A stretch of 64,000 nt of DNA from Thermogutta terrifontis (GCF_002277955.1 NZ_CP018477.1:2687206-2751205), one strand, 5' to 3'; positions 36,042-45,590 are shown, numbered from the stretch's first letter. Numbers and translations: made by a program. The notes: generated from the letters alone by a model not told the origin.

Positions 36042-38318
36042 TTAACACCACTTTATCGTGACGGCAAGGTCTCTCCAGCCGAGTTGCGGAGCAAGGCGTC
36101 GTGTCGGCCTGTAGCTTTCCAGCGGCCGGGGGCGATTTTCGTCATCGCGCGGGCTGAACCAGTTGGAGATAAAGGTCTCAAACACGAGCCCGAGTAGCAC
36201 GAGGGTTAAGAAAAATTCAGCCAAACTTCTACCGTGTCGCAGAAAATCAAATGTTTTGGACAAATCCTCAGGATCCTCGGCGAAAACCAGGGGAACTCCC
36301 GAAAAGGCCTCTTCCAGGGTTGCGTTTTCAATCTTTCCGGGATCGCTTTCGTCGGGGTCCACGTTAACAGCGAAGGCTTTTTGCACCGGCCGAACGGAAG
36401 CAAGAAGTCGCAATTGATATACGCCCACTTGATGAGTATCTGTATATCGAAACTCTTTACTTTGCGGCTCAATATTAAACCGCATGAGTGAACCACTTGG
36501 GGGCGTTACCTCGACCACGCCCGGCGGAATTTGACCCAAAAATGGTATGATCAGCGGCTGCCCCGCAAGCCCGGCAAATTGTGTCGGTTCACCACCTGCC
36601 AGATAGAAAGCGAGTCTCGCCATGAGCGGGGCGAAAATGGGTCTCAGTGGGAAATTCGTCCATTCCACGTGCACGCTGGTTCCAAGGAACAACACTATTC
36701 CATGGCCAACCTGTTTTTCCACCAGCAACGGATCCCCCTCGCCATCCAGCCGCAGCAAAACTCTTACCCCATCGGTTTCCGCGGCTTTCGGCTTAACATA
36801 TTTGTAGACCAGGATTGACTGATAGAGCGATGGTGGCTCTGCGAACCCAGTGAGGGCCGGATGCTGAACGTCGAGCCAGTTCACACGCCAGCTGTCACGA
36901 CCTTCTTCGGCCTGAGCTGATCTTACAGTGTCTAATGGGATAGGGAGTAAGCCCCCGTTGGCCATTTCATTCCAAGCATTGTAGTTTGCGGGATCGACTT
37001 CCTCGCCCGCGATCCACACGAGGCGCCCTCCATTTTGGACAAACGCCGCAAGCTTTTCTAAAACCGTCGCCTCAAGGGACCGCAGATTTACCAGGTAGAT
37101 GATGCGGTAATTGGAAAGGGGTTCCGTCGTGACTTCATTTGGCGTGAGGAGGGTCGTTTTAATCGACCAGTTTTGGCCCTCGATGGGCTGCAGCGCCTTT
37201 TCCAGATAGAAGGAATCATTAAGGTAGGGAATTTCTTTGCGCTCGTTGATAACAATGGCGACGGGAATGGCCGCTTCAATTTCGATTGTGAAAAAGCGCC
37301 GGTCATCAAAACGTGCTCCGTCTTCTCCGACCAGTCGTACCTCACCCTGGTGAATGCCTCCCCGATCCAAAGTGAAAACGACCTCGGCGGGGAGGGCACC
37401 CTCCGGGGGAATTGTCAGTTCGGGCGTCGTGCCGACTTTATTGCCATCCACGTAGACTTCGGCAACCCGTTGCTGCGGGATGGATGACGCATTGAAGAGT
37501 TCGAGCACGACCTTCATGGGTACACCGGCCACGGGAAGCACAGATTGAACGGTCACCTTCCGTACGGCGACGTTGGGCCGCGGGGTCCGCTGACAGTCCA
37601 CAACGACAATCGGGATTTCGCGTAAACGCCGATCATCCGCGCTGCTCTGGCGGGTTGCGGCGTCCTCGCTTGCTCGATTGCGGTTTTCCTCCAATCCTTC
37701 CCAAGCCACATTCTGATTGTCGGTGATGACAAACAGGTAACGTTGCGGAGCCTGCGATTGGGCGAGCTGTTCCCGGGCCTGGTTTAGCAGGGGCATTAGC
37801 GTGCCCCGCTCGAAAGTTGGGCCCTGCTGCGCAATCTGAGCCAAAAGCTGCCGGACCTTATCATGCTCACGATCAAATTTGCCAAGTTCGGGATAAAAAC
37901 GGCCGCTGGTCACCCACAGGGCGACCTCATCTCCTGCCTGAAGTTCCGCGAGAATTTGGTTAACTGCCGCGACGGCCAGTTCAAAACGTGGCCGTCCCTC
38001 GTCGATCCACCCCATGCTTGCCGAGTTGTCCAGAACAATGGCCACGGCCGCCTGAGAACCGCCAAACAGCGAGCGGACCTTACTGAGCGTGGGACGGGCC
38101 AGCCCAATTGCGATAAGAATAAGAACCGCCATGCGCAGTATCATTAGAAAGATATCTCTGATCTGGCGCCGTCGCCTCGTCTTTTGGACGCTGATTTTCA
38201 GAAACCGCAGGGTGCTGAAAGGCAGTTGCTTGGCACGCTGCCGATTGATCATGTGAAGAATGGGCGGAATAATCGCCGCCAGAGCTGCCAGTAAGAAGGC
38301 CGCCGCACCGAACGTCAT
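36042..38318 (-). CDS. BatA-type VWA membrane protein
   Basis: 758 residues. The BatA N-terminal signature is present: two helices around LPFSTLRFLKISVQKTRRRRQIRDIFLMILRMAVLILIAIGLARP. A von Willebrand A domain follows with MIDAS start VLDNSASMGW. A long periplasmic part with Ig-like and glutamine-amidotransferase-like segments leads to a C-terminal helix (FFLTLVLLGLVFETFIS). It is the last gene of a four-gene minus-strand operon, and its ATG overlaps the previous stop as ATGA. In other bacteria such proteins act with MoxR ATPases in envelope stress or aerotolerance; no MoxR gene is in the window. Confidence 0.88.
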   Translation of the reverse strand: MTFGAAAFLLAALAAIIPPILHMINRQRAKQLPFSTLRFLKISVQKTRRRRQIRDIFLMILRMAVLILIAIGLARPTLSKVRSLFGGSQAAVAIVLDNSASMGWIDEGRPRFELAVAAVNQILAELQAGDEVALWVTSGRFYPELGKFDREHDKVRQLLAQIAQQGPTFERGTLMPLLNQAREQLAQSQAPQRYLFVITDNQNVAWEGLEENRNRASEDAATRQSSADDRRLREIPIVVVDCQRTPRPNVAVRKVTVQSVLPVAGVPMKVVLELFNASSIPQQRVAEVYVDGNKVGTTPELTIPPEGALPAEVVFTLDRGGIHQGEVRLVGEDGARFDDRRFFTIEIEAAIPVAIVINERKEIPYLNDSFYLEKALQPIEGQNWSIKTTLLTPNEVTTEPLSNYRIIYLVNLRSLEATVLEKLAAFVQNGGRLVWIAGEEVDPANYNAWNEMANGGLLPIPLDTVRSAQAEEGRDSWRVNWLDVQHPALTGFAEPPSLYQSILVYKYVKPKAAETDGVRVLLRLDGEGDPLLVEKQVGHGIVLFLGTSVHVEWTNFPLRPIFAPLMARLAFYLAGGEPTQFAGLAGQPLIIPFLGQIPPGVVEVTPPSGSLMRFNIEPQSKEFRYTDTHQVGVYQLRLLASVRPVQKAFAVNVDPDESDPGKIENATLEEAFSGVPLVFAEDPEDLSKTFDFLRHGRSLAEFFLTLVLLGLVFETFISNWFSPRDDENRPRPLESYRPTRRLAPQLGWRDLAVTIKWC

Positions 38319-39214
38319 AGCTGGTTCCGCTTAGTCAAATATCGAGAGAGCATAAAATCGTATGGAACAGAAGTGTCCGTCATGACATACTCGACCGCGC
38401 TTTCCAAACACGCCTGCCGATAACGGCCGATGAACTCCGCAAGGAGCTTTTGATATTCTTCACGCACATAGAGGGGGTCCACCTGCAGGCGTTCGTCTGT
38501 CTCGAGGTCCTGGAAAAGTACCAGGTCATCAAACGGAAAATCGATTTCCGCCTTGTCGAAAACATGAAAGAGAATAACCTCATGTTTGCGATGGCGAAAA
38601 TGATGAAGAGCGCGAATCACCTTGTCTTCATCATCATAAAGATCGCTGATTAAGATAATGAGGCAACGTCTTTTGAACCGATTGGCCAGCTTGTGAAGCA
38701 CTTCGGCCAGGCCAGTCTTTTTGCCGGGCGTCAGGTTTTCCAACTGATACATCATCTCATTGAAATGCTGTGGCGAACTCCTTGCCGGCATGTCGAGGCG
38801 GATGTCTTCATCAAACACAGTCAGTCCCACGGAATCCTGCTGTCGGACCATCATATAGGACAGGATAGCCGTGAGATAACAACCGTATTCAAGTTTGGTT
38901 ATTTGCGCGTCGTGCCGGTAATTCATTGATCCGCTCGCGTCAAGCAGTATCTGGACCCGCATATTGGTCTCTTCTTCGTACTGCTTGACATACAGTCGCT
39001 CCGTTCGTGCAAACATCCTATAATCCAGATGTCGGGGGTCGTCACCCGGCACATATTCCCGGTGTTCCGCAAATTCCACGCTGAAGCCTTTGTAAGGGCT
39101 CGCGTGGAGTCCGCTGATGAAGCCTTCCACCACTCCGCGGGCCACCAATTGCAGATTCTTGACCCTAGCCAGTGCGGACGGCTCGACGTATCGGTAGGCG
39201 ATCCGCGGGCTCAT
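38315..39214 (-). CDS. DUF58-family VWA-like protein
   Basis: 299 residues from ATG 39214, with AGGAGG about 10 nt upstream; the frame is open to 39277. The DUF58 motif GFSVEFAEHREYVPGDDPRHLDYRMFARTERLYVKQYEEETNM is unmistakable, and the MIDAS-like LLDASGSMNY follows. The soluble cytoplasmic protein probably works with the BatA and VWA proteins encoded on both sides. Both junctions are ATGA overlaps (39214-39211 and 38318-38315), so the three are translationally coupled. Confidence 0.93.
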   Translation of the reverse strand: MSPRIAYRYVEPSALARVKNLQLVARGVVEGFISGLHASPYKGFSVEFAEHREYVPGDDPRHLDYRMFARTERLYVKQYEEETNMRVQILLDASGSMNYRHDAQITKLEYGCYLTAILSYMMVRQQDSVGLTVFDEDIRLDMPARSSPQHFNEMMYQLENLTPGKKTGLAEVLHKLANRFKRRCLIILISDLYDDEDKVIRALHHFRHRKHEVILFHVFDKAEIDFPFDDLVLFQDLETDERLQVDPLYVREEYQKLLAEFIGRYRQACLESAVEYVMTDTSVPYDFMLSRYLTKRNQL

Positions 39215-41457
39215 CGGAGTTGAAACCTCCTGCGGAGAATCCATTCCACCGTAAGGACAGTGACGAACATGGCCCAAAACAGGGGCGGCCAGAATAACGG
39301 TTGCTCAACATAGATTTTCTTTTTTCTCTGTTCTTTGTTGAGCTGGTCAACAAGGTAGTCGGCGGCCGAAATATGCGCATACCGCCCCCCTGTATCGCTG
39401 GCGATGGCCGTCAGAGTTTTTTCATCGAGGTCGAGCTTCTCAAACTCCAAATACGGGCGGCCTACTTCCACAACGATCTTCTCGGTTGTGAGCTTTTGCT
39501 CACCCAGTTCGGCTTCCACTTGAATCTCAAGCGGCCCGCTGAAGCGGGGTTCGTACGAGGCGCTGTAATGTCCTCCTGGTCCCGGACGACTCACCAGGGT
39601 CACCTTGTCGGAGGCGCCCGACTTGGCACGAATCGTGGCCACAACCTTGGCTTTGTCGGTGCCCTCTCCTCTTTCGTCGCGCACGACGGCACTGATCTGA
39701 ATGACTTCGTCCGGCTCGTAAGCGGCTTTGTCAGTACTCGCGACAAGGGACGCCTGAGTTTCCACCTGTTCAAATCGCCCAGCGGCCCAGCGGATGAGCT
39801 GGCCCCAGAATTGCAAAAACGGCGATTCCTGATCGAGGACGCGTGGCACCTGCTGCCATTTCCTGGTGGTGTCTCCCGTAAAGACGACTGATCTTCCCTT
39901 ATCGATCGGCATCACCGCGAGGACCGGCATCCGCTCCGGGGTAATTGGACAGACTGCCAGCACTGTCGCACCTGGCCTGGCGTTCCCCACCCGCGTGCAT
40001 CCGTCCAGAGGTGGAAGCGTGGAGTCCTCAGGCCCTTTTGATGAAGATGGAAAAAATCTGGCAATGTTGGCCAAAATCGGATGCTGCCGGCCATCGGGCG
40101 TTAGCTCCGGCAGGAACGGGTCTGTCACCTGTCCCATATCACGCCCGCCAACCTCTATGGGTAGGATTTCGCCAATGGGAGTTCCTCCGTAACCACCCGG
40201 GCCGAGGCTGTGATAACCCCCAAGCATAATCAATCCCGCACCCTCTCGCACCCGCTTGACGATGGCTTGCTGCTGCTCCGCGGACAGATAGCTGCTGTCC
40301 AGATCGCCGATCAGAAAGACATCAAACTGGCTGAGTGTGTTTTCGTCAGAGGGAATTTCTGAGAGATTAAGTCCTTCGATATTTGTACGTTTCACAAACA
40401 CGTTTTTGCGAACCTGTACCATCGCGTAAAACTCAATATTGGGATCTTTAGACAAAAACCGATCTACAATTGCTCCGTACTCCGCTCGGAGAGTTCCCTC
40501 GAGATAGAGCACGCGAATTTGTGCCTCGATGACAAGCGCGGAGGCCGACCGCTGATTATTCTCCGCAATTTTCTCCTCACTGACCGGCGGTATCTCGACT
40601 GTATACGTGTGTCGGCCTTTCACGGCGGGGCGGTATTCGAAGACGACTTCCTGAGCCCCGGGCTGATCATCCAGGACCAATTCCTTCTCCTCGATAAGCT
40701 TGTCGTCTTCATAGAAACCAACTTTGACCACACGTCCCAGCAGTCCTACCGCTTCGACAGAGGCTCGGATCCGGGCCAGGTTGTTGAGCATCAGCCGCTC
40801 TGGGCAATCAAGCCCTACAATTTGGATGTCTCTGTACGAGGTGCTGTCCCGCAAACTCGCGCCTACTCCAATCGCATACACGGGGATTCCCAAGCGGGAT
40901 GAGACTTCCTGAGGTTTACGAGCTGAATTGTGAATTCCATCCGAGAGAAGGAAGATGCCTTCCATTTCATTGCGCGGTGCGGCTTTGGCCGCCGCCACGA
41001 GCGCGCGGGACAGCGATGTGGCCTCGCCATCAGGGGAAAGCTCGCCCAATTGGGCAACAGTCAATATTTCACCTGCCCGTTCGGCAAAGGGGATAACAAC
41101 AAGCTGGAAGTTATCTCGCAGTTTTTCCGCCCATTGCACGATTTTTTCCCGGGCTTGGATAAACCGTGGTACACCGCTGACATCATCACTGATCTTCATT
41201 GAGGCCGAGCGGTCGAGCAAAAACACAAGCACCGGCTTGCGATTCTCTTCGCGGTAGAAATGGACCACTGGCCGGAACAGTAACAGCACGACAATCACGA
41301 TGGCGATGAGCCGGAGAACCACCAGAGTTTGCCATCGGCCGCGCTTCAGATCGCCAAATTTGCGCCAGTAGAAGAAGATGACAAGGCCTGCCGCCACAAC
41401 GAGCACCAGGCCCATTGTGAAGAAACTTGCACCGTTGGCAAGGGAGATATCAATCAC
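39211..41457 (-). CDS. VWA membrane protein with amidotransferase-like domain
   Basis: 748 residues from GTG 41457. Two N-terminal helices (FTMGLVLVVAAGLVIFFYW, LVVLRLIAIVIVVLLLFRP) and one C-terminal helix (PLFWPPLFWAMFVTVLTVEWIL) frame a periplasmic region. Within it, VWA MIDAS VFLLDRSASMKISDD is followed by a glutamine-amidotransferase-like fold (FDVFLIGDLDSSYLSAEQQQAIVKRVREGAGLIMLGGYHSLGPGGYGG). Domain order matches paired BatA-like proteins of planctomycetes. The stop is inside the ATGA with the DUF58 gene. Confidence 0.85.
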   Translation of the reverse strand: MIDISLANGASFFTMGLVLVVAAGLVIFFYWRKFGDLKRGRWQTLVVLRLIAIVIVVLLLFRPVVHFYREENRKPVLVFLLDRSASMKISDDVSGVPRFIQAREKIVQWAEKLRDNFQLVVIPFAERAGEILTVAQLGELSPDGEATSLSRALVAAAKAAPRNEMEGIFLLSDGIHNSARKPQEVSSRLGIPVYAIGVGASLRDSTSYRDIQIVGLDCPERLMLNNLARIRASVEAVGLLGRVVKVGFYEDDKLIEEKELVLDDQPGAQEVVFEYRPAVKGRHTYTVEIPPVSEEKIAENNQRSASALVIEAQIRVLYLEGTLRAEYGAIVDRFLSKDPNIEFYAMVQVRKNVFVKRTNIEGLNLSEIPSDENTLSQFDVFLIGDLDSSYLSAEQQQAIVKRVREGAGLIMLGGYHSLGPGGYGGTPIGEILPIEVGGRDMGQVTDPFLPELTPDGRQHPILANIARFFPSSSKGPEDSTLPPLDGCTRVGNARPGATVLAVCPITPERMPVLAVMPIDKGRSVVFTGDTTRKWQQVPRVLDQESPFLQFWGQLIRWAAGRFEQVETQASLVASTDKAAYEPDEVIQISAVVRDERGEGTDKAKVVATIRAKSGASDKVTLVSRPGPGGHYSASYEPRFSGPLEIQVEAELGEQKLTTEKIVVEVGRPYLEFEKLDLDEKTLTAIASDTGGRYAHISAADYLVDQLNKEQRKKKIYVEQPLFWPPLFWAMFVTVLTVEWILRRRFQLR

Positions 41458-41568
41458 TCGTTACGACCACGCTCTTCTCAATGTTCCGGATATCGTTTCG
41501 AGGTTTCCATTTGGGCTGCGGCCAGAAGCTCACGAGTCCCGCTCGAATGGGGACCGACAGCCTGCCAA

Positions 41569-42249
41569 CTACTGCCCACGGGGCCTGGGACCATACACCC
41601 CTTTGCCCCCGGTTTTCTTCATGCCTTCCTGGTAGGCTTCCTGACCCAGCCGTATGGCTTTCACGTAGGTAAGCGACTTCAAGTCCTGGCCAACCGATCC
41701 TTTGTGCGTCTTGTACAGGATATAACGCATGGGCTCGATCTCGGGTCGGTAGCTCCCCGTTTTTGCCGCCGTTCCGGGATCCGGTTGGATGTAGATCACT
41801 TCGGACAGCGGCCCTTCAATGGTCCTTCCGTCGGTGAGCGTGATGCGATGCACGTATTCGCGCAGGGGATATGTCCGACCGGTGTATTCCTTGACGTCGG
41901 AAGTGGTCTCTTTGAACCGCCATTCTTTTTCCATTTTTTCGCTGACCACAACGGATTCAATCTGTTTGACGCGATTGAGAGGAATCTCCCGTTGTCGCTG
42001 CAACTGAGAATCGTAAATCTTCAGCCGCTTGTCACGCGTCATATAGATTTTCCCCACAATGATTTCCCCGCTCGAAAGCTCGATGTAACCGGGAACGGCG
42101 TCTTCGCGTTCCGTCGTTCTTGGACCAAACGGGTTGATGGCGGGGGGCTCCTCCGCAGAGAGGATATGGACAACGACGCACAGGAAAATGAGCCCTCCAA
42201 AACCAAAAATGGGAATACCGAAATTTCGTAAGTCCGAGCTTTTCCCCAT
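41569..42249 (-). CDS. Secreted/anchored protein of unknown function heading the VWA operon
   Basis: 226 residues from ATG 42249, with GAGGTGAC 3 nt upstream; the frame is open to 42300. An N-terminal hydrophobic segment (NFGIPIFGFGGLIFLCVVVHILSA) may be a signal or anchor. A beta-rich domain follows with YIELSSGEIIVGKIYMTRDKRLKIYD, a strand-turn pattern also seen at the start of the 17555-19966 protein (VILKDGRILTGKL). The VWA gene begins 111 nt after its stop. No known family was recognised. Confidence 0.6.
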   Translation of the reverse strand: MGKSSDLRNFGIPIFGFGGLIFLCVVVHILSAEEPPAINPFGPRTTEREDAVPGYIELSSGEIIVGKIYMTRDKRLKIYDSQLQRQREIPLNRVKQIESVVVSEKMEKEWRFKETTSDVKEYTGRTYPLREYVHRITLTDGRTIEGPLSEVIYIQPDPGTAAKTGSYRPEIEPMRYILYKTHKGSVGQDLKSLTYVKAIRLGQEAYQEGMKKTGGKGVYGPRPRGQ

Positions 42250-42785
42250 TGTGTCACCTCGTCCGACGCATTCGGTCCTGGACAAGACCTGAACTTGCAC
42301 CCAAGTGATTCACATCACCATGGAAGCCCAAATGCCTATCTGTGGCCTTGCGATTCTTGAGCCACCACGCATCCAATTTCTCATTGTGGTCAAAAAATTG
42401 GGCCGTCGCTACCTCCGCGCTCCGACCCTTCCGGCCATGTTGGAAAGTGACAGTTCCCAGCCGGCGTTCCGTCCCACAACGATTAGCAATCTGGGCTTCG
42501 TTTGTCCTGCCCAAAGCTGAGCTAAAGGCAACCAACTGTTCGGGGAGTTCTGTCTCGTGAGGGGGGTTTTTGCGGATGCACCCGAAATCCAGACCGCCGG
42601 GTGACAGAGGACCGCTCCCGAGCTCCGTCATTAATACCAAAGTCGGACGCAGAACCTGCCTCCCAGAACGTCGGCCACTGCCGCTCTGCCGGAGCCCATT
42701 CGTTTTCCGAATCCCTGTTGGGCGAAAATTCGGGCTTGACGAAAGTCACGAAGTTTCTTGACAAAACTCGTGAAATATCTCGCCA

Positions 42786-42807
42786 GGGGGGATTCATGAA
42801 TCGCCCC
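42786..42807. repeat. Dispersed palindrome, variant copy
   Basis: Arms GGGGGGATTCA and TGAATCGCCCC: one mismatch from a perfect 22-mer. It shares the central TTCATGAA with the other copies but has CG/AT at the fifth and sixth positions. Confidence 0.75.
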
Positions 42808-42897
42808 ACACCGCTTTGAGCACGCCTAAACAGGTCCCGGCGCAGCTGTCCGCTAACTGCCTCCACGTTCATGTACCATTGCTGAGTTGCAATCCGG

Positions 42898-42912
42898 AAG
42901 GGGCAATTCATT
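42898..42912. repeat. Half palindrome
   Basis: AGGGGCAATTCAT alone, the left half of the dispersed palindrome, followed by unrelated sequence. Confidence 0.6.
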
Positions 42913-43023
42913 ACCGCCGCAATGTAATTCCTGCGCCGTCATCCACCCCCACAAGTGGGTGAATTTCAGGTGCTTCCCCACGTTGACGTCGTAATCGGAA
43001 TGCCGTAACATACGAATTTCACG

Positions 43024-43085
43024 CGCTGAGAGCCCAGCCGCGCCGAAGCGGAGGCAGGAAAGCCTGTACTGCGCGGCTCTCAGCG
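43024..43085 (+). ncRNA. Structured element with alternative hairpins upstream of rpmF
   Basis: Arms CGCTGAGAGCC (43024-43034) and GGCTCTCAGCG (43075-43085) pair perfectly over 11 bases. A second pairing, AGCCGCGC (43036-43043) with GCGCGGCT (43071-43078), uses part of the same right arm, so the two helices exclude each other. Small inner hairpins (CCGC/GCGG; CAGG/CCTG) fill the loop. It lies 155 nt before rpmF and could be a leader element or a repeat. It is a candidate only. Confidence 0.35.
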
Positions 43086-43240
43086 GTGCAGGGGTCGGAG
43101 TGCCAACCAGAATCGACGCGATTTGGCCCCTCAATAGTAGGGTAGCCTACTGTGATAGGTGGGCTTTTCAATGCCGCTCAGCATCTGAGTGGTGTCAACG
43201 GGTCTGGAAGAATTCGTTTTTGAAGGAACGGAACGTCGAG

Positions 43241-43465
43241 ATGGCTGTCCCAAAAAGACGACAAAGCAACGCGCGTACTGGATCGCGGCGGGCGCACGAT
43301 CATTTGATCGTTCCCCCGCCCACCTACTGTCCCCAGTGCAATGCCCCGGTTCCATCGCACGTCATGTGCCCCCGGTGCGGGCATTACATGGGGCGGACAC
43401 TGACGGATATGGAGGAGCTCGAACGGCTGAAAAAGCAGCGCCAGGCACGTAGGGGCAAATCCTGA
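43241..43465 (+). CDS. rpmF: 50S ribosomal protein L32
   Basis: 74 residues from ATG 43241. The start MAVPKRRQSNARTGSRRAH is the L32 signature. A zinc ribbon is made by CPQC and CPRC (about residues 30-48). It is slightly longer than the usual 56-60 because of a basic C-terminal tail (ERLKKQRQARRG). As in many bacteria it stands at the head of the fatty-acid synthesis operon; fabD begins 20 nt later. Confidence 0.96.
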   Translation: MAVPKRRQSNARTGSRRAHDHLIVPPPTYCPQCNAPVPSHVMCPRCGHYMGRTLTDMEELERLKKQRQARRGKS

Positions 43466-43485
43466 CGAGGTCGAGTGAGGCAACC

Positions 43486-44394
43486 TTGAGCAGAATTGCA
43501 TTTTTGTTTCCAGGTCAGGGCGCGCAATTTGTAGGGATGGGCCGACGGTTGTATGAGACCCTCCCTGCAGCAAAACAGCTCTATGATCGCGCAAGCCAAA
43601 TTCTTGGCTACGACCTCGCCAAGCTTTGCTTTGAAGGGCCGTCAGAAGATCTCGACTCGACGGTCATCAGCCAACCGGCGATCTTCGTGACAAGCTTGGC
43701 CGCCCTCGAATCGCTGCGTGCTGATTCCCCCGATGTTGTGCTCTCCTGCGAAGCGACGGCCGGATTGAGCCTCGGGGAATACACGGCCCTGGTATTCGCG
43801 GGGGTCATTGATTTTGAGGACGGCGTGTGGCTCGTGCAGAAGCGCGGAGAAGCCATGCAGGAGGCTTCCGATGCCACCCCCGGCGGGATGGTAAGTATTC
43901 TGGGGTTGGAAAGATCCGAGGTGGAACGACTTTGCGAGGCGGCGCGGCAAGGTGAAATCCTACAGATTGCCAATCTGCTGTGTCCCGGAAACATTGTCGT
44001 TTCTGGAATGTTGAAGGCGTGTGAACGGGCGGCGGAGCTGGCCTCGCAATTTGGCGCCATCAAGGCGGTCCCGCTCGCCGTTGCGGGGGCTTTCCACACA
44101 CCCATCATGCGGCCGGCGGATGAACGTCTGGCCGAGGCCCTCGAACGAATTACTCTCCGCAGGCCGAGAATCCCCGTGATTTCGAACGTCGATGCGCGAC
44201 CGCACGACGATCCCGAAGAGATTCGCCAATTGCTAATTCGACAGGTGGTTCAGCCCGTGCTCTGGGAGGACTCCATGCGATACCTTCTCGCCGAGGGATT
44301 CGACACTTTCTACGAGGTAGGTCCTGGGCGAGTCCTGCGCGGGCTACTGCGCCGAATCGACCGAAACGCCACGTGCCAGAATGTGGAAGTCTAG
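43486..44394 (+). CDS. fabD: Malonyl-CoA:ACP transacylase FabD
   Basis: 302 residues from TTG 43486; ribosome site GAGTGAGG is 5 nt upstream. It opens AFLFPGQGAQFVGMG. The active-site Ser95 is in GLSLGEYTA (usually GHSLGE; here Leu replaces His), and His is in AVAGAFHTPIM. It transfers malonyl from CoA to acyl carrier protein in type II fatty acid synthesis. It is followed by fabG, acpP and fabF on the same strand. Confidence 0.96.
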   Translation: MSRIAFLFPGQGAQFVGMGRRLYETLPAAKQLYDRASQILGYDLAKLCFEGPSEDLDSTVISQPAIFVTSLAALESLRADSPDVVLSCEATAGLSLGEYTALVFAGVIDFEDGVWLVQKRGEAMQEASDATPGGMVSILGLERSEVERLCEAARQGEILQIANLLCPGNIVVSGMLKACERAAELASQFGAIKAVPLAVAGAFHTPIMRPADERLAEALERITLRRPRIPVISNVDARPHDDPEEIRQLLIRQVVQPVLWEDSMRYLLAEGFDTFYEVGPGRVLRGLLRRIDRNATCQNVEV

Positions 44395-44489
44395 GCGAGT
44401 CGGATATCCCGGACGACAGGTAGGAAATGGTCGCTGACGGTGCAGCAACAGTGCGAGTTTAATCAATCTAACCAGCGCGGGGAAGCGGT

Positions 44490-45263
44490 ATGAGCGACGC
44501 TCAGACACGAAGGATCCAGGTGGATTTGTCGGGCAAGGTAGCATGTGTTACAGGTGCGGGTCGGGGCATCGGCAGAGCCATTGCCGTTACTTTGGGGCAG
44601 GCGGGTGCGAGCGTTGCTTGCGTGGACGTGAACCTGGAAATGGCGCAGGAAACTGCGGCAACGATTCGCAGTTTTGGAAAGGGCCAGGCGGAGGCCTTCC
44701 CGTGCGACGTGACCGATAGTAACCAGGTCAACGCGACGGTTGAATCCATTGTGGAGAAGTTTGGGGGGCTCCACATTCTGGTCAACAATGCGGGAATCAC
44801 CCGAGATGGTTTGTTGCTCCGCATGAAAGACGAACAATGGGATGCCGTGATCGCGGTGAATCTGCGGGGCACGTTCCTATTCACTCGGGCGGCGGCTCGC
44901 TACCTCATTCGCGCAGGTGGGGCACGAGTTATTAATATCGCCAGTATTTCAGGGTTGATGGGCAATCCCGGTCAAGCGAACTACTCAGCTTCCAAAGCGG
45001 GGGTCATCGGGTTCACAAGAACGGTGGCTAAAGAGCTGGCCTCCCGACAGGTCACGGTGAACGCCATCGCGCCGGGCTTCATCGCTACCGAGATGGCCCA
45101 CGCGCTTGGGGAGCAGGCTTTGGAGGAGATCAAGAAACGCACCCCGCTTGGTAGGCTCGGTGATCCCCAAGACGTGGCGGATCTTGCACTATTTTTGGCA
45201 AGCGACTCTGCGGCGTTTATCACGGGGACGGTCATTCGGGTGGACGGTGGATTGGCGGAATAG
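44490..45263 (+). CDS. fabG: 3-oxoacyl-ACP reductase FabG
   Basis: 257 residues, a short-chain dehydrogenase. The NADP-binding motif is TGAGRGIG, then NNAG in LVNNAGITRDG. The catalytic Ser-Tyr-Lys set appears as NIASISGLMGN...YSASKAG. FabG hallmarks IAPGFIATEMA and VIRVDGGLAE close it. It reduces 3-oxoacyl-ACP to 3-hydroxyacyl-ACP. GGGGAAGCGG precedes ATG 44490; 95 nt separate it from fabD. Confidence 0.95.
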   Translation: MSDAQTRRIQVDLSGKVACVTGAGRGIGRAIAVTLGQAGASVACVDVNLEMAQETAATIRSFGKGQAEAFPCDVTDSNQVNATVESIVEKFGGLHILVNNAGITRDGLLLRMKDEQWDAVIAVNLRGTFLFTRAAARYLIRAGGARVINIASISGLMGNPGQANYSASKAGVIGFTRTVAKELASRQVTVNAIAPGFIATEMAHALGEQALEEIKKRTPLGRLGDPQDVADLALFLASDSAAFITGTVIRVDGGLAE

Positions 45264-45590
45264 GCTGCGGACGCGAGTTTGGCGGGGATGTGAAACGACA
45301 TGCTTCTTTGGCTCGGTCGCACTGTGAAGAGCACACCTTTATGGGCAATCTCCGGAGAGACGGGGGCTGGCGGAAGGAGCCAAAGGATGAGGCAGTACCG
45401 TCCGATTTCTTTTGAGATGGCGGCGAAGTCGATATGGACATCGCTGATAAAAATCGGTAACGTATTAGGATTGCGTAGTCCAGGTAAAGCTTCAATGTCG
45501 GTGGATATTTCCGTGTGGCGGTGTGTGGGACACTGCCGCCGAAGTAACATTTAACGAGACAATATTGGGTAACAAAGGAGGATGACCGCC
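45264..45590. other. Gap inside the fatty-acid operon
   Basis: 327 bases between fabG and acpP. An open frame 45300-45554 exists but has no recognisable product. A separate acpP promoter may lie here, which would fit the very high ACP demand of cells. Confidence 0.4.
45574..45581 (+). promoter_or_regulatory. Strong ribosome binding site of acpP, deciding its start
   Basis: AAAGGAGG directly abuts an ATG at 45582 (no spacer) and stands 9 nt before GTG 45591. The spacing favours GTG as the true start. Confidence 0.75.

Larger units (their letters stand above)
42250..43240. other. Long intergenic stretch upstream of rpmF
   Basis: About 990 bases between the divergent VWA operon and rpmF. It holds one and a half dispersed palindromes and a structured element (43024-43085). 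The open frames 42305-42560 and 42522-42911 have no ribosome site or recognisable product. Confidence 0.5.

Noticed and set aside
45300-45554. 84-residue protein between fabG and acpP
   Set aside because: No ribosome site, no family, composition unlike the flanking genes.
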